Assembly: GCF_001544555.2 (NCBI RefSeq)
Contig: NZ_FCOK02000047.1
Location: forward strand, 1 to 64,000
Reading direction: 5' to 3'
DNA from: Caballeronia udeis
GTDB taxonomy: Bacteria; Pseudomonadota; Gammaproteobacteria; Burkholderiales; Burkholderiaceae
DNA length: 64,000 nucleotides
The translations under genes and the position numbers were made by a program. This document shows, in pieces, positions 16,136 through 23,767 of this stretch; position 1 is the stretch's first letter, and each line of letters starts with the position of its first letter. A model generated the notes under the pieces. The model was not told where the DNA came from, searched no databases, and saw nothing but the letters and a program-made list of their open reading frames with translations.

Positions 16136-17251
16136 ATGACACTAGCATCCCTTTCAGGTACATACGTACCTAATCTTCATAATCCCAAGTACAAAGAGCG
16201 CACACTGAGGCGCATCAAGCAAGCATTCGGCTGGGCTTTGGCAGTGCTGGGCGACGAACCACGCGAACTAGCTAAAAACTGGATCGACGAACACCTGGGA
16301 CAACAACAAAAGCCGCTATCCCAATGGCTTCGCGCAAAGCTGCTGCTATGCACGGACAGTCACTATGCTTTCGGCTCAGATGGCGCAGCATGCAAAAAAT
16401 ACACACTTAACCGCTCAGGCGTTAGCGAAGTACGGTCAGTTTTGCAAGGCGCAGAACCAACACCGGTTGCAGCGCTTCTGGCAAACCCAACAGCAGATAC
16501 AGACGAGGCTTACGACTTGAAGCTCGTTCAGTACTGGGTCATGCACGCATATGGTGCAGAGATGCAATCACTGGAATTCGAATACCAAGAGAAAGCAAGT
16601 GCCAGACTTTGGCATCCGCTGCAAAATCTTCGTAAAGCGGCCAAAGAGCAAGTCTGGAATGCAGCCGGTCTGAAATACAACTACGACATCAAGGCATGCG
16701 CCCCAACGTTGATCCTACAACACGCACAACAGCTTGGTATGGACGAGTGGCTTTTCGGCATTGACGACTACCTGAAGAACACTGCGGACGTCCGCAAGCA
16801 CATTGCGGACGTCACAAATATACTATTGAAAGACGCGAAGGTACTGGTTAATGCGCTGTTCTGCGGCGCACGGCTCGGCGCAAGCAAGGAATTCGCTCTG
16901 TTTGAACTGGTCGGTTTTGATCGCGAGAAGATCACGATCCTGCAAAACGACGCACGTCTGACCCAGCTACGTGAAGATATCAAAGTCTGCTGGAAAGCAA
17001 TTGAGCCAACTATGCCAGTTGCACACACAGATAAGGGACGCAAGCTCCCACTTAACTCACGCCGCAAATGGTATCGCTACTTCGAGCTAGAACGCCAAGT
17101 TCTGAATGTCACCCGTGCGAAATTAAATAATGCAGGTGTTAAGTGCTTTCTGGAACACGACGGATGGCGTTCTGATACAGCTATTGACTTGAAGCAGATG
17201 GAAGACGTGGTATTTCAGGAAACTGGTTATCGAATTACGCTAGTTGCTTGA
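16136..17251 (+). CDS. Protein with palm-polymerase-like motifs
   Basis: I do not know a name for this 371-residue protein. Its C-terminal ~200 residues carry a motif series like that of single-subunit polymerases. The motif A candidate is YNYDIKACAPTLIL (Asp184). The motif B candidate is KVLVNALFCGARLGA (Lys235 to Gly244). The motif C candidate is CFLEHDGW (His341-Asp342). The N-terminal ~110 residues are basic and helical with a CKKYTL segment. Spacing A-C is ~158 residues, short for family A DNA polymerases or T7-type RNA polymerases. No exonuclease or RT YxDD motif is seen. It follows the structured region 15.64-16.04 kb and precedes DUF6641. Function as replicase, primer-polymerase or template-copying enzyme is inference. 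Confidence 0.5.
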   Translation: MTLASLSGTYVPNLHNPKYKERTLRRIKQAFGWALAVLGDEPRELAKNWIDEHLGQQQKPLSQWLRAKLLLCTDSHYAFGSDGAACKKYTLNRSGVSEVRSVLQGAEPTPVAALLANPTADTDEAYDLKLVQYWVMHAYGAEMQSLEFEYQEKASARLWHPLQNLRKAAKEQVWNAAGLKYNYDIKACAPTLILQHAQQLGMDEWLFGIDDYLKNTADVRKHIADVTNILLKDAKVLVNALFCGARLGASKEFALFELVGFDREKITILQNDARLTQLREDIKVCWKAIEPTMPVAHTDKGRKLPLNSRRKWYRYFELERQVLNVTRAKLNNAGVKCFLEHDGWRSDTAIDLKQMEDVVFQETGYRITLVA

Positions 17252-17383
17252 AGATTACCAGAGCACAGATAACAAAATTAAAAACCACTATCTGACTACA
17301 CGCGCGCGAGTTCGATTCTTTGCTTGATCTCTTCGTAACCGGAACACATCCTCTTCTGCACATACACACCACAGGAGAGTTAC

Positions 17384-17827
17384 ATGAGCACGCTGAACAA
17401 CCTGAAGCTGGTCGCAACGAAACGTCCCGGTGCTTTGCCCCAAATCGTGCAGCGCCGTAACCGCCTGATCGCGAAAATCTGGGAACAGACGGAACTGGCG
17501 AAAGCTCAGCAGGAAGGAAAGTCGTTCTCGCGCACGAAGTACCGTTCCGTGAAGGATGTAGAAACCGGCGAACGCCGTAACGTGGAGGTACAGAAGCGCG
17601 TTCGTGCATGGTGGTTCACCGCCGAAAACGGCAAGCTCTGCCTGCAAGTCCGCTATGGTGCGAAGGTACTGGAACTGGCCAAGGGCAAGACCGGCATTGA
17701 AGTCGGTGCGACCGACAATTTGATTCCGACGCTCGACGCATTGAAGGCTGCCGTTGCAGCAGGTGAATTGGACGCAGTGCTTGAGGCCATTAGCGCAACG
17801 ATGCGATCGGGTTTCGCAGCGAACTGA
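17384..17827 (+). CDS. DUF6641 family protein
   Basis: The 147-residue protein matches my memory of DUF6641. It has a start like STLNNLKLVATKRPGALPQI, a QRRNRLIAKIWEQ helix, VRAWWFTAENGKLCLQVRYG, and an ELAKGKTGIEV segment before a helical end. An AGGAG site precedes the ATG. The family has no known function and tends to occur on mobile elements. It lies 132 bp after the polymerase-like gene and 53 bp before a 55-residue basic protein, on the same strand, so the three may form one unit. It contains a copy of the 23-nt element also found at 2463. Confidence 0.75.
   Translation: MSTLNNLKLVATKRPGALPQIVQRRNRLIAKIWEQTELAKAQQEGKSFSRTKYRSVKDVETGERRNVEVQKRVRAWWFTAENGKLCLQVRYGAKVLELAKGKTGIEVGATDNLIPTLDALKAAVAAGELDAVLEAISATMRSGFAAN
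17700..17722 (+). repeat. Second copy of the 23-nt element
   Basis: It matches 2463-2485 at 22 of 23 positions, inside the DUF6641 gene, where it encodes VGATDNL. The 2463 copy in the corresponding frame encodes VGVTDNL, so it could also be a scrap of a related gene. Confidence 0.5.
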
Positions 17828-17880
17828 CCGGCAACGCTACCTCCTTGCGTTCATAAATATTCGCAAAGGAGGTAGCAATC

Positions 17881-18048
17881 ATGCGATACATCGAAATCAT
17901 TGGCGAAGTTGATCTGCAGACACAGCAGGTCGATGCGCAAAAAAAAGCAGCTAAGCGTGCAACGCGAGCGGCGAAGTCAGCGGGCCTGCGTCTGAAACTA
18001 CAGAAGACGCAACAGCAACTAGCGAAAATCAACTCCAAGCCAATCTAA
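17881..18048 (+). CDS. Small basic protein (55 aa)
   Basis: The ATG follows a very strong AAAGGAGG site at optimal spacing, which is the main support for this short gene. The product begins MRYIEIIGEVDLQTQQV and continues as a Lys/Arg/Ala/Gln-rich helix (KKAAKRATRAAK, LKLQKTQQQLAKI). It is probably a nucleic-acid-binding or adaptor helix. It lies 53 bp after DUF6641 on the same strand. I do not recognise a family. Confidence 0.65.
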   Translation: MRYIEIIGEVDLQTQQVDAQKKAAKRATRAAKSAGLRLKLQKTQQQLAKINSKPI

Positions 18049-18189
18049 TCGGGTCCCTGTCGTCCGACTGGTCTTCAGTGACAGATTCAGGGGCGAGGCG
18101 CAGACAGACAACAACTTTGCCGCCTCTCTTCACTGTTTACTCTGTACACAACCTTGCAGAACGAGCAGCAGGGAGACGCCCTTTCATTC

Positions 18190-18321
18190 TCAGCCGAGCT
18201 TTTGAGCTAGCTCCCTTGCAGACACATGGTAATACCGCTTTTCTATGAGTTCTTTCGGTGTACTGTGCTTGTAGCGATCCAAGCTTCGCGGACTCTTTTT
18301 CACCGAATACTCATGAAGCAT
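18190..18321 (-). pseudogene. Integrase C-terminal remnant
   Basis: The frame encodes 43 residues ending EKRYYHVSARELAQKLG. This matches the C-terminus of the intact integrase 1 kb away (LKRYYHTTPEELALKLG), including the catalytic Tyr. An upstream RYKHSTPKELIE segment looks like a second, diverged copy of the same end. No catalytic Arg or His box remains. It marks an earlier integrase gene or a partial duplication, and suggests the element was assembled by successive insertions. Confidence 0.6.
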
Positions 18322-18335
18322 GGCAGCAAAACGGC

Positions 18336-18357
18336 AAGGGGAGCACTTTCTCCCCTT
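18336..18357 (-). terminator. Hairpin after the DUF2971 gene
   Basis: On the minus strand the arms are AAGGGGAG and CTCCCCTT with a 6-nt loop, starting 3 nt after the stop, followed shortly by GTTTTG. It is a modest intrinsic terminator. Confidence 0.45.
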
Positions 18358-18360
18358 TGC

Positions 18361-19221
18361 TCACTTGTACGCGTCTAACAAATACTCGCAGTTGTCCAGC
18401 AGATTCGAACGAGAGATGATGCTTTCGTTCACTCCGCACCACCTACAGACTGCACGCACACTCCGCTCGGTTGTTTCGCTAGCAAAAGGCGATACCACAA
18501 CAGATTCGAGCATGCTATGAACGTCCACCGATACTCTCGCTGATTCTGGCTCCAACAACTCCAAGTGGTTCTCTGGACGCTCGCGAGTGATGAACATTCG
18601 AACCTCCTTTTCGTGCTCATAGGCAATCCGTTTGGTCATACACATGACATGACCATCCGCTGATAAGCAGTCGCTAGGCTTTAGGTTCGGGTCATTGAAG
18701 TCAAGATATTTTACTGAACCAATATGGATAACTGGCGTTTTTGCGCCGCTGTTCAATGCACGACGTAGCGCTCCGACGCTGGTCTTGATCGCAACTCCAC
18801 CTCTTGAATATAGCCCCCACAATCCTTCAGATTCGTATCCGCTTTTGTTCCAGCAGTTGACCATCGTACAGGTCATTATATTTTTGACGATCTCACGCAT
18901 TGTGGGGAGATGCGCTTCTGTATTCACCCGTAGCTGCCGCAACTGCTCTCGGATTTCAGCGGGTGCGTTCGGCGGAATAGTTCTCTCCAACCGATCGACA
19001 ACCACAAGATGCTGGTCTCGGTAGCTCCTTGAAATGGAGGCCATCGCATTGATCGCAACCTGCGGGGCATAACCCTCAAACGGATCAGTTTTACTGTACC
19101 AAGCTAGAGGTGTGAAAAAGAGAGTGTTTGACTCCACGAGATCTATAAACTTGTCGAGCGATAGGTATCTCCACAGCGTATCTGTGTCTTTGAGGCTCTT
19201 ACCGACTTCGAGTGTTGCCAT
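18361..19221 (-). CDS. DUF2971 domain protein
   Basis: ATG 19221 gives 286 residues. The family cues are LWRYLSLDKFIDLVESNTLFFTPL near the start (cue: LDKFIDLVE), the SKTDPFEGYAP turn, VNCWNKSGYESEGLWGLYS in the middle, and the late KRIAYEHEKEVRMFI. DUF2971 proteins are frequent on mobile islands and have no established biochemical role, though they have been noticed near defence genes. It stands between the integrase remnant and the intact integrase, reading the same way. An earlier ATG at 19266 is possible but has no better ribosome site. Confidence 0.8.
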   Translation of the reverse strand: MATLEVGKSLKDTDTLWRYLSLDKFIDLVESNTLFFTPLAWYSKTDPFEGYAPQVAINAMASISRSYRDQHLVVVDRLERTIPPNAPAEIREQLRQLRVNTEAHLPTMREIVKNIMTCTMVNCWNKSGYESEGLWGLYSRGGVAIKTSVGALRRALNSGAKTPVIHIGSVKYLDFNDPNLKPSDCLSADGHVMCMTKRIAYEHEKEVRMFITRERPENHLELLEPESARVSVDVHSMLESVVVSPFASETTERSVRAVCRWCGVNESIISRSNLLDNCEYLLDAYK

Positions 19222-19276
19222 TTGTCGTCTCGCGTTCGATTGCTTGTTAGGCGTGGCCCTCACCACGCCCAGAATC

Positions 19277-20263
19277 TTACCCGAGCTTCAACGCGAGTTC
19301 TTCTGGCGTCGTGTGGTAGTACCGCTTCAGCATCTGCACATTGCTATGCCCTGTCACTGCACTTAGTTCAATGACGTTAGGCAGTTTCTGCGCAAGTCGA
19401 GTTGTTGCCATGTGACGCAGATCGTGGAAGTGAAAATCTTCAATGTCAGCGCGCCTGCAGGCTCTCGGCCATGCGCAGAGCACGACGTTCTGACTGATCG
19501 GGATAACGCGCTCATCAACGCGTTCCACACTTTCAAGAATCGCGATGGCTGCGCTACTCAGCGGCACATATCGGTCCTTTCCATTCTTTGTGATGGGCAA
19601 ATATGCGACGCGTCGCTCAAGGTCAACATGCCTCCAGAGTAAAGACAGCAATTCGCCCTGACGCATTGCCGTTTCGAGCGCAAGCTTAACAAGCGGCACA
19701 AGCCACTTGCTACGCGACTCGTGACGCTCTGCATGCAATTCATGCAACAGCCGCTCAAGCTCTGCAGGCTTCAACAAGCGATTTCTACCAGGCGGTAATC
19801 GCGGCTTCTTAACAAGCTTTGCAGGATTGTTGAGGCTGAGCCCCAATTCGCGTTGCGCGTGCGTGATGACGGCGCTGATCGTCGCTAGTTCACGACAGAC
19901 GCATGAATTAGAGGCCTCTTTGAGACGCTGATCGCGGTAATCGGCGAGCACGCTGGTCGTGAGATTGCGCATACTGTACTCAGAGACCTTGTGCCGCATC
20001 ATTTTGCCGATGCGGTATTCCTCACTGCGTCTGCTGCGTTTTGTCTGTGTAACCGACTCTTTATAACGGTCCAGCAGCTGGCCGAATGTTATGTCGGTCG
20101 TGCTAGCCGGATCGACCCACGTTCCGTCATCCAATGCTGTTTCAACGGAACGTGCCCAAACCTGACCTTCTACCTTCGTTGAAAATGATTTGTACTGCGT
20201 AGGAAATCCCTTACGGGTTATTTTGACTTGCCAGCGGCCATTACGTTGGCTGAATGTGGCCAT
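19277..20263 (-). CDS. Tyrosine integrase of the island
   Basis: The 328-residue integrase has a short N-terminal arm-binding part (FSQRNGRWQVKITRKGFPTQ), a core-binding helical region (about residues 60-150) and a catalytic domain with Arg in AMRQGELLSLLWR, HxxR in FHDLRHMATTR, His in VTGHSNVQML and Tyr in KRYYH. It lies directly next to the cut ferredoxin gene, its start facing the junction, the usual place for an island integrase. A 10-bp inverted repeat covers its start codon. It is the most likely enzyme responsible for insertion of the flanking element. Confidence 0.92.
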   Translation of the reverse strand: MATFSQRNGRWQVKITRKGFPTQYKSFSTKVEGQVWARSVETALDDGTWVDPASTTDITFGQLLDRYKESVTQTKRSRRSEEYRIGKMMRHKVSEYSMRNLTTSVLADYRDQRLKEASNSCVCRELATISAVITHAQRELGLSLNNPAKLVKKPRLPPGRNRLLKPAELERLLHELHAERHESRSKWLVPLVKLALETAMRQGELLSLLWRHVDLERRVAYLPITKNGKDRYVPLSSAAIAILESVERVDERVIPISQNVVLCAWPRACRRADIEDFHFHDLRHMATTRLAQKLPNVIELSAVTGHSNVQMLKRYYHTTPEELALKLG

Positions 20264-20301
20264 GTTTTGCTCCCGATGTTGCGAAGGTGTTGCAAAACAT
20301 G
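20261..20301. promoter_or_regulatory. Inverted repeat over the integrase start
   Basis: CATGTTTTGC (20261-20270, containing the start codon) is repeated inverted as GCAAAACATG (20292-20301), with a 21-nt spacer that includes the GGGAG ribosome site. An mRNA stem would sequester the start. Alternatively the arms are protein-binding sites for autorepression or excision. Confidence 0.5.
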
Positions 20302-20333
20302 ATTTCGGGACAATCGAAAATGCTGGAAAAGCC

Positions 20334-20405
20334 TCAGACCACGGTGAAACTTTGATCAGACCCTAATTTACAGTTGATGCACTCGTCGGTAATGAACAGG
20401 GCCAT
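20334..20405 (-). pseudogene. 4Fe-4S ferredoxin gene, truncated by island insertion
   Basis: ATG 20405 encodes MALFITDECINC, the exact N-terminal style of the YfhL-type 4Fe-4S ferredoxin (usually about 85-110 residues) that normally follows coaD in this family. After Cys12 (codon 20370-20372) the sequence switches to KLGSDQSFTVV and stops at 20334. The remaining cluster Cys motifs (CxxC, CPxxC) are missing in this window. The rest of the gene would be expected at the other end of the element, to the left of position 1. A gene 90 bp downstream of coaD in the same orientation supports the identification. Confidence 0.8.
20366..20376. other. Integration junction of the island
   Basis: Identity with ferredoxin ends after the TGT codon at 20370-20372. 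This is the right boundary of the element as read here. The exact core repeat cannot be defined without the left end, which lies outside the window. Confidence 0.6.
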
Positions 20406-20494
20406 GCTTTACTCTCTTCGTCCGGCATCTCAGCCGGCTTTTTCGGTTGCCCGCGCGCCCTGGATGAGCGCGCTTCACGGAGCGCTTTAAGCGC

Positions 20495-20998
20495 TCACGG
20501 CACCGTTGGGTCCGGCGCAATCGGACCGACCTTGTCCTGCAAGCGCTTTTCCACCGAGGGAAAAACAAACTTGCTGACATCGCCGCCGAGTTGCGCGATC
20601 TCGCGCACGATCGTGCCCGAGATGAATTGATATTGATCCGACGGCGTCATGAACATTGTCTCGACGTCGGGCAGCAGATAACGGTTCATGCCCGCCATCT
20701 GGAATTCGTATTCGAAGTCGGAGACGGCACGCAGACCCCGCACGATCACGCGCGCGTTGTTCTTGCGCACGAAATCCTTCAGTAGCCCCTTGAAACTCAT
20801 CACCTGCACGTTCGGATAGTGGCCCAACACGTCGTGCGCTATATCCAGCCGCTCCGCCAAACTGAAGAATGGCTTCTTGTTCCGGCTATCTGCAACTCCT
20901 ACCACGAGCGTATCGAAAATACTCGATGCACGTCGCACGAGGTCTTCGTGACCACGCGTGAGCGGGTCGAACGTTCCGGGATAAACGGCTACAACCAT
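20495..20998 (-). CDS. coaD: Phosphopantetheine adenylyltransferase
   Basis: CoaD converts 4'-phosphopantetheine and ATP to dephospho-CoA, the fourth step of CoA synthesis, in the cytoplasm. The 167-residue sequence has the nucleotidyl-transferase motif PGTFDPLTRGHEDLV (T/HxGH), SRNKKPFFS, VRGLRAVSDFEYEFQM and the ISGTIVREIA loop. Start ATG 20998 is chosen because it begins at MVVAVYPGTFDP; an upstream ATG adds a non-conserved tail. Downstream lies the truncated ferredoxin gene. Confidence 0.97.
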   Translation of the reverse strand: MVVAVYPGTFDPLTRGHEDLVRRASSIFDTLVVGVADSRNKKPFFSLAERLDIAHDVLGHYPNVQVMSFKGLLKDFVRKNNARVIVRGLRAVSDFEYEFQMAGMNRYLLPDVETMFMTPSDQYQFISGTIVREIAQLGGDVSKFVFPSVEKRLQDKVGPIAPDPTVP

Positions 20999-21196
20999 GG
21001 GGCATCTCCTCTTCTGATACTTCTTCTGGTATGTCTTGCACAACAGATTGGGCCGCCACCGGCATCGACAAGACCAGAAAATTCCGCCGGTACTCCGTCG
21101 CCAACCAAGTCCACCAAGCCCGCTACATCCATCACGCGGATCAAGCCCCGTCCGCAGCCGGCCGGAGATCGCCGGCCAGGCATTTTGGAACGCGCA

Positions 21197-21874
21197 TTAT
21201 TCCTCATTTTCGCGCCGCAGCAAATGATAGCGGACCGCGCCAGCCTTGCCTTCGCGGGTAATCGCCCATCCGGACAACGCCGGCGTTTGCGCAGGATCGA
21301 CGGGTTCACCCGATTCGACGTACAACGCGCCGCCCGGCGACACCAGCGGCACGGCGAGCTCAATGGCGCGCTGGAGCATGGAGGTGTCTCCAAAAGGGGG
21401 ATCGAGGAACACGACATCGAAGGAATTTGACGCGAGGCCCGCAGCAAGCCGCAGCGCGTCCGCCTCCACGATTTCGATGTTTTTCGCGGCCAGGCGCGTC
21501 TGGTTCGCCTTCAGTTGCGCCACTGCGCGGCCGCTGCGTTCTACCATCAGCACACGTAGCGCACCGCGCGACGCCGCTTCGAAACCCAAAGCACCGCTGC
21601 CTGCGAAGAGATCGAGGCAGCGCCGGCCGTCGAGCGACTGGCCCAGCCAGTTGAACAGCGTCTCGCGCACCCGGTCCGGCGTTGGACGCAGGCCGTCCAG
21701 GCTCAGAACAGGCAGCGGCGTGCGCTTCCAGTCGCCGCCAATGATGCGAATGGAATGCGGCTTGCCGCCGCGCGATGGCGCAGTTTCGCGGACTTTCGGT
21801 GTGTGTTCGGGGCTGCGTTCGCGATTTCGCTCGGGATTTCGCTCTAATGCGCGGGTGATCGAGGAACGGGACAT
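21197..21874 (-). CDS. rsmD: 16S rRNA m2G966 methyltransferase
   Basis: RsmD methylates N2 of G966 in 16S rRNA using SAM. The 225-residue frame shows the SAM motif DLFAGSGALGFEAASRGA and the catalytic FLDPPFGD. A basic N-terminal extension (SRSSITRALERNPERNRER) of ~40 residues precedes the conserved IRIIGGDWKRTPLPV. The ATG at 21874 is preferred, but a later start nearer that region is possible. It is divergent from ftsY, with 361 bp between, and lies upstream of coaD on the same strand with ~200 bp of gene-free DNA. Confidence 0.93.
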   Translation of the reverse strand: MSRSSITRALERNPERNRERSPEHTPKVRETAPSRGGKPHSIRIIGGDWKRTPLPVLSLDGLRPTPDRVRETLFNWLGQSLDGRRCLDLFAGSGALGFEAASRGALRVLMVERSGRAVAQLKANQTRLAAKNIEIVEADALRLAAGLASNSFDVVFLDPPFGDTSMLQRAIELAVPLVSPGGALYVESGEPVDPAQTPALSGWAITREGKAGAVRYHLLRRENEE

Positions 21875-22235
21875 GGACGTGCGTAGGTAAGAGGCGGCGG
21901 GATGACCCGCGCGGGTCGGGTGAGAATGTGATCGGTTTGCAACATTCGGTCTGCAACATTTCGCGTGTCGCCGATGCGGGCACGTTACCACAGCCCCGCC
22001 GCGCCCGATGCAGGGGTTCGCCACCACCGGGCCGGCCACTACAATCGGTGGCGGCTGATAAAATACGCGTCTTTCGCCTTTTTGCGCACATGCCCGGCTT
22101 TTCGCCGCCGTTTTCGGCGGTTTTTCGCGGCACGGCGGCCATCGTCACCTTTGCGTTTGCGTTGTTCGCACGTTCGACGCAGGAACACGGTTGCGACCGC
22201 ATAGATAGAACGCGCCACCCCCACCACTGCAGACC

Positions 22236-23714
22236 ATGTTCAGCTTTTTCAAACGATTAGTAGGCAAATCGACCGATACCGATACGGCTACCGATACCGA
22301 TAAGCCCGAGGAAAACGAAGCCGAGGACGCTGCTGAGGCGCGTTCTGAAGGGGCTGAGGCGTTGCGGCCCGCTAGTACCCCGGTGACGCCGGCGCAACCG
22401 GTGGAAACCGCGCGGGAAGGCGCTGCAACGGCGTATCGGGATTCGGGATCGAGCGTTGACGCGAGCGCTCTTGCACCACGCGGCCCGGATGCGCCTGCGA
22501 GCCGGACGCAAGCCGCCGCGGCTGGTCATTCGGGGTCTGGATTGGTTTCATCTGCAGATTCGGCTCAGGGCGCGCTCGGCGATTCGGGCCCTCCTGCCGC
22601 ACCGACGACGCTAACTCCGCCGGCAAGCCCAACTGCGCCCGCCTCGGTTGCGCAAGCGGATACCTCTGCAACGACGCCGGCCGCGCCGGCACAGCAACCC
22701 CCTGCGTCCGCCCTGGAAGCCAAACCTTACTGGCAAGGCCGCACGGTATCGCAGTGGAAAGCGCCGGCGGAAACCGTCGAGATCGTGCCACCACCGGAGC
22801 CGGAACCAAGCGCCAAGCGTTCATGGCTCACGCGCCTGAAAACGGGCCTGTCGAAAACGAGCTCGGGCCTGACGGGGATTTTCATCGGCGCGAAGATCGA
22901 TGAGGATTTGTATGAGGAACTTGAAACGGCGCTGCTAATGTCAGATGCCGGTGTGGATGCCACCGAATATCTGCTCGAAGCGCTGCGTGAGAAAGTCCGC
23001 AGCGAGCGGCTGACCGATTCGATGCAAGTCAAGGCCGCACTGCGCTCGCTACTCGCGGAACTGCTGCGCCCGCTCGAGAAGTCGCTGATGCTCGGTCGCG
23101 CCAAACCGCTCGTGATGATGATCGCCGGCGTGAACGGCGCGGGCAAGACCACGAGCATTGGCAAGCTGGCCAAGCATTTGCAGCGCTTCGACCAGTCCGT
23201 GCTGCTCGCCGCCGGCGACACCTTCCGTGCTGCTGCGCGCGAGCAGCTCACGGTTTGGGGACAACGCAACAACGTGACGGTGGTATCGCAGGAAAGCGGC
23301 GATGCAGCCGCCGTGATCTTCGATGCGGTCGGCGCCGCGCGTGCCCGCAAGATCGACGTGATGATGGCCGACACGGCGGGCCGCCTGCCGACCCAGCTTC
23401 ACTTGATGGAAGAACTGCGCAAGGTGAAGCGCGTGATTGCAAAGGCACAGCCCGATGCACCGCACGAGGTACTGCTGGTTATCGACGCAAACACGGGCCA
23501 GAACGCGCTTGCCCAGGTGAAGTCTTTCGACGATGCGCTGGGCTTGACGGGTTTGATCGTGACCAAGCTGGATGGCACCGCGAAGGGCGGCATTCTCGCG
23601 GCCATTGCACGGCAGCGGCCGATTCCGGTGTACTTCATTGGCGTAGGCGAGAAAGTCGAGGACTTGCAGCCGTTCAGCGCCGACGAATTTGCGGACGCGT
23701 TGCTCGGAAGTTAA
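22236..23714 (+). CDS. ftsY: SRP receptor FtsY
   Basis: FtsY is the GTPase receptor that docks SRP-bound ribosomes at the inner membrane. The 492 residues comprise an N-terminal acidic then Ala/Pro-rich linker (to ~190, with runs of Ala, Thr, Pro), the four-helix N domain, and the G domain: GVNGAGKTT (P-loop), DTAGRLPTQ, TKLDGTAKGG and the GVGEKVEDLQPF end. The linker is longer and more Ala/Pro-rich than in E. coli. It stands alone, divergent from rsmD. No promoter was identified in the 361-bp gap. Confidence 0.97.
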   Translation: MFSFFKRLVGKSTDTDTATDTDKPEENEAEDAAEARSEGAEALRPASTPVTPAQPVETAREGAATAYRDSGSSVDASALAPRGPDAPASRTQAAAAGHSGSGLVSSADSAQGALGDSGPPAAPTTLTPPASPTAPASVAQADTSATTPAAPAQQPPASALEAKPYWQGRTVSQWKAPAETVEIVPPPEPEPSAKRSWLTRLKTGLSKTSSGLTGIFIGAKIDEDLYEELETALLMSDAGVDATEYLLEALREKVRSERLTDSMQVKAALRSLLAELLRPLEKSLMLGRAKPLVMMIAGVNGAGKTTSIGKLAKHLQRFDQSVLLAAGDTFRAAAREQLTVWGQRNNVTVVSQESGDAAAVIFDAVGAARARKIDVMMADTAGRLPTQLHLMEELRKVKRVIAKAQPDAPHEVLLVIDANTGQNALAQVKSFDDALGLTGLIVTKLDGTAKGGILAAIARQRPIPVYFIGVGEKVEDLQPFSADEFADALLGS

Positions 23715-23767
23715 ACCAGTGCCGCGGCCTGGCGTTCAGCCAGACCGCGGCCGCGCAAGCTATCGCG

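Noticed and set aside
19240..19260. GTTAGGC as an integron attC core site
   Set aside because: Only one core end is visible, with no attC-length partner or integron integrase.
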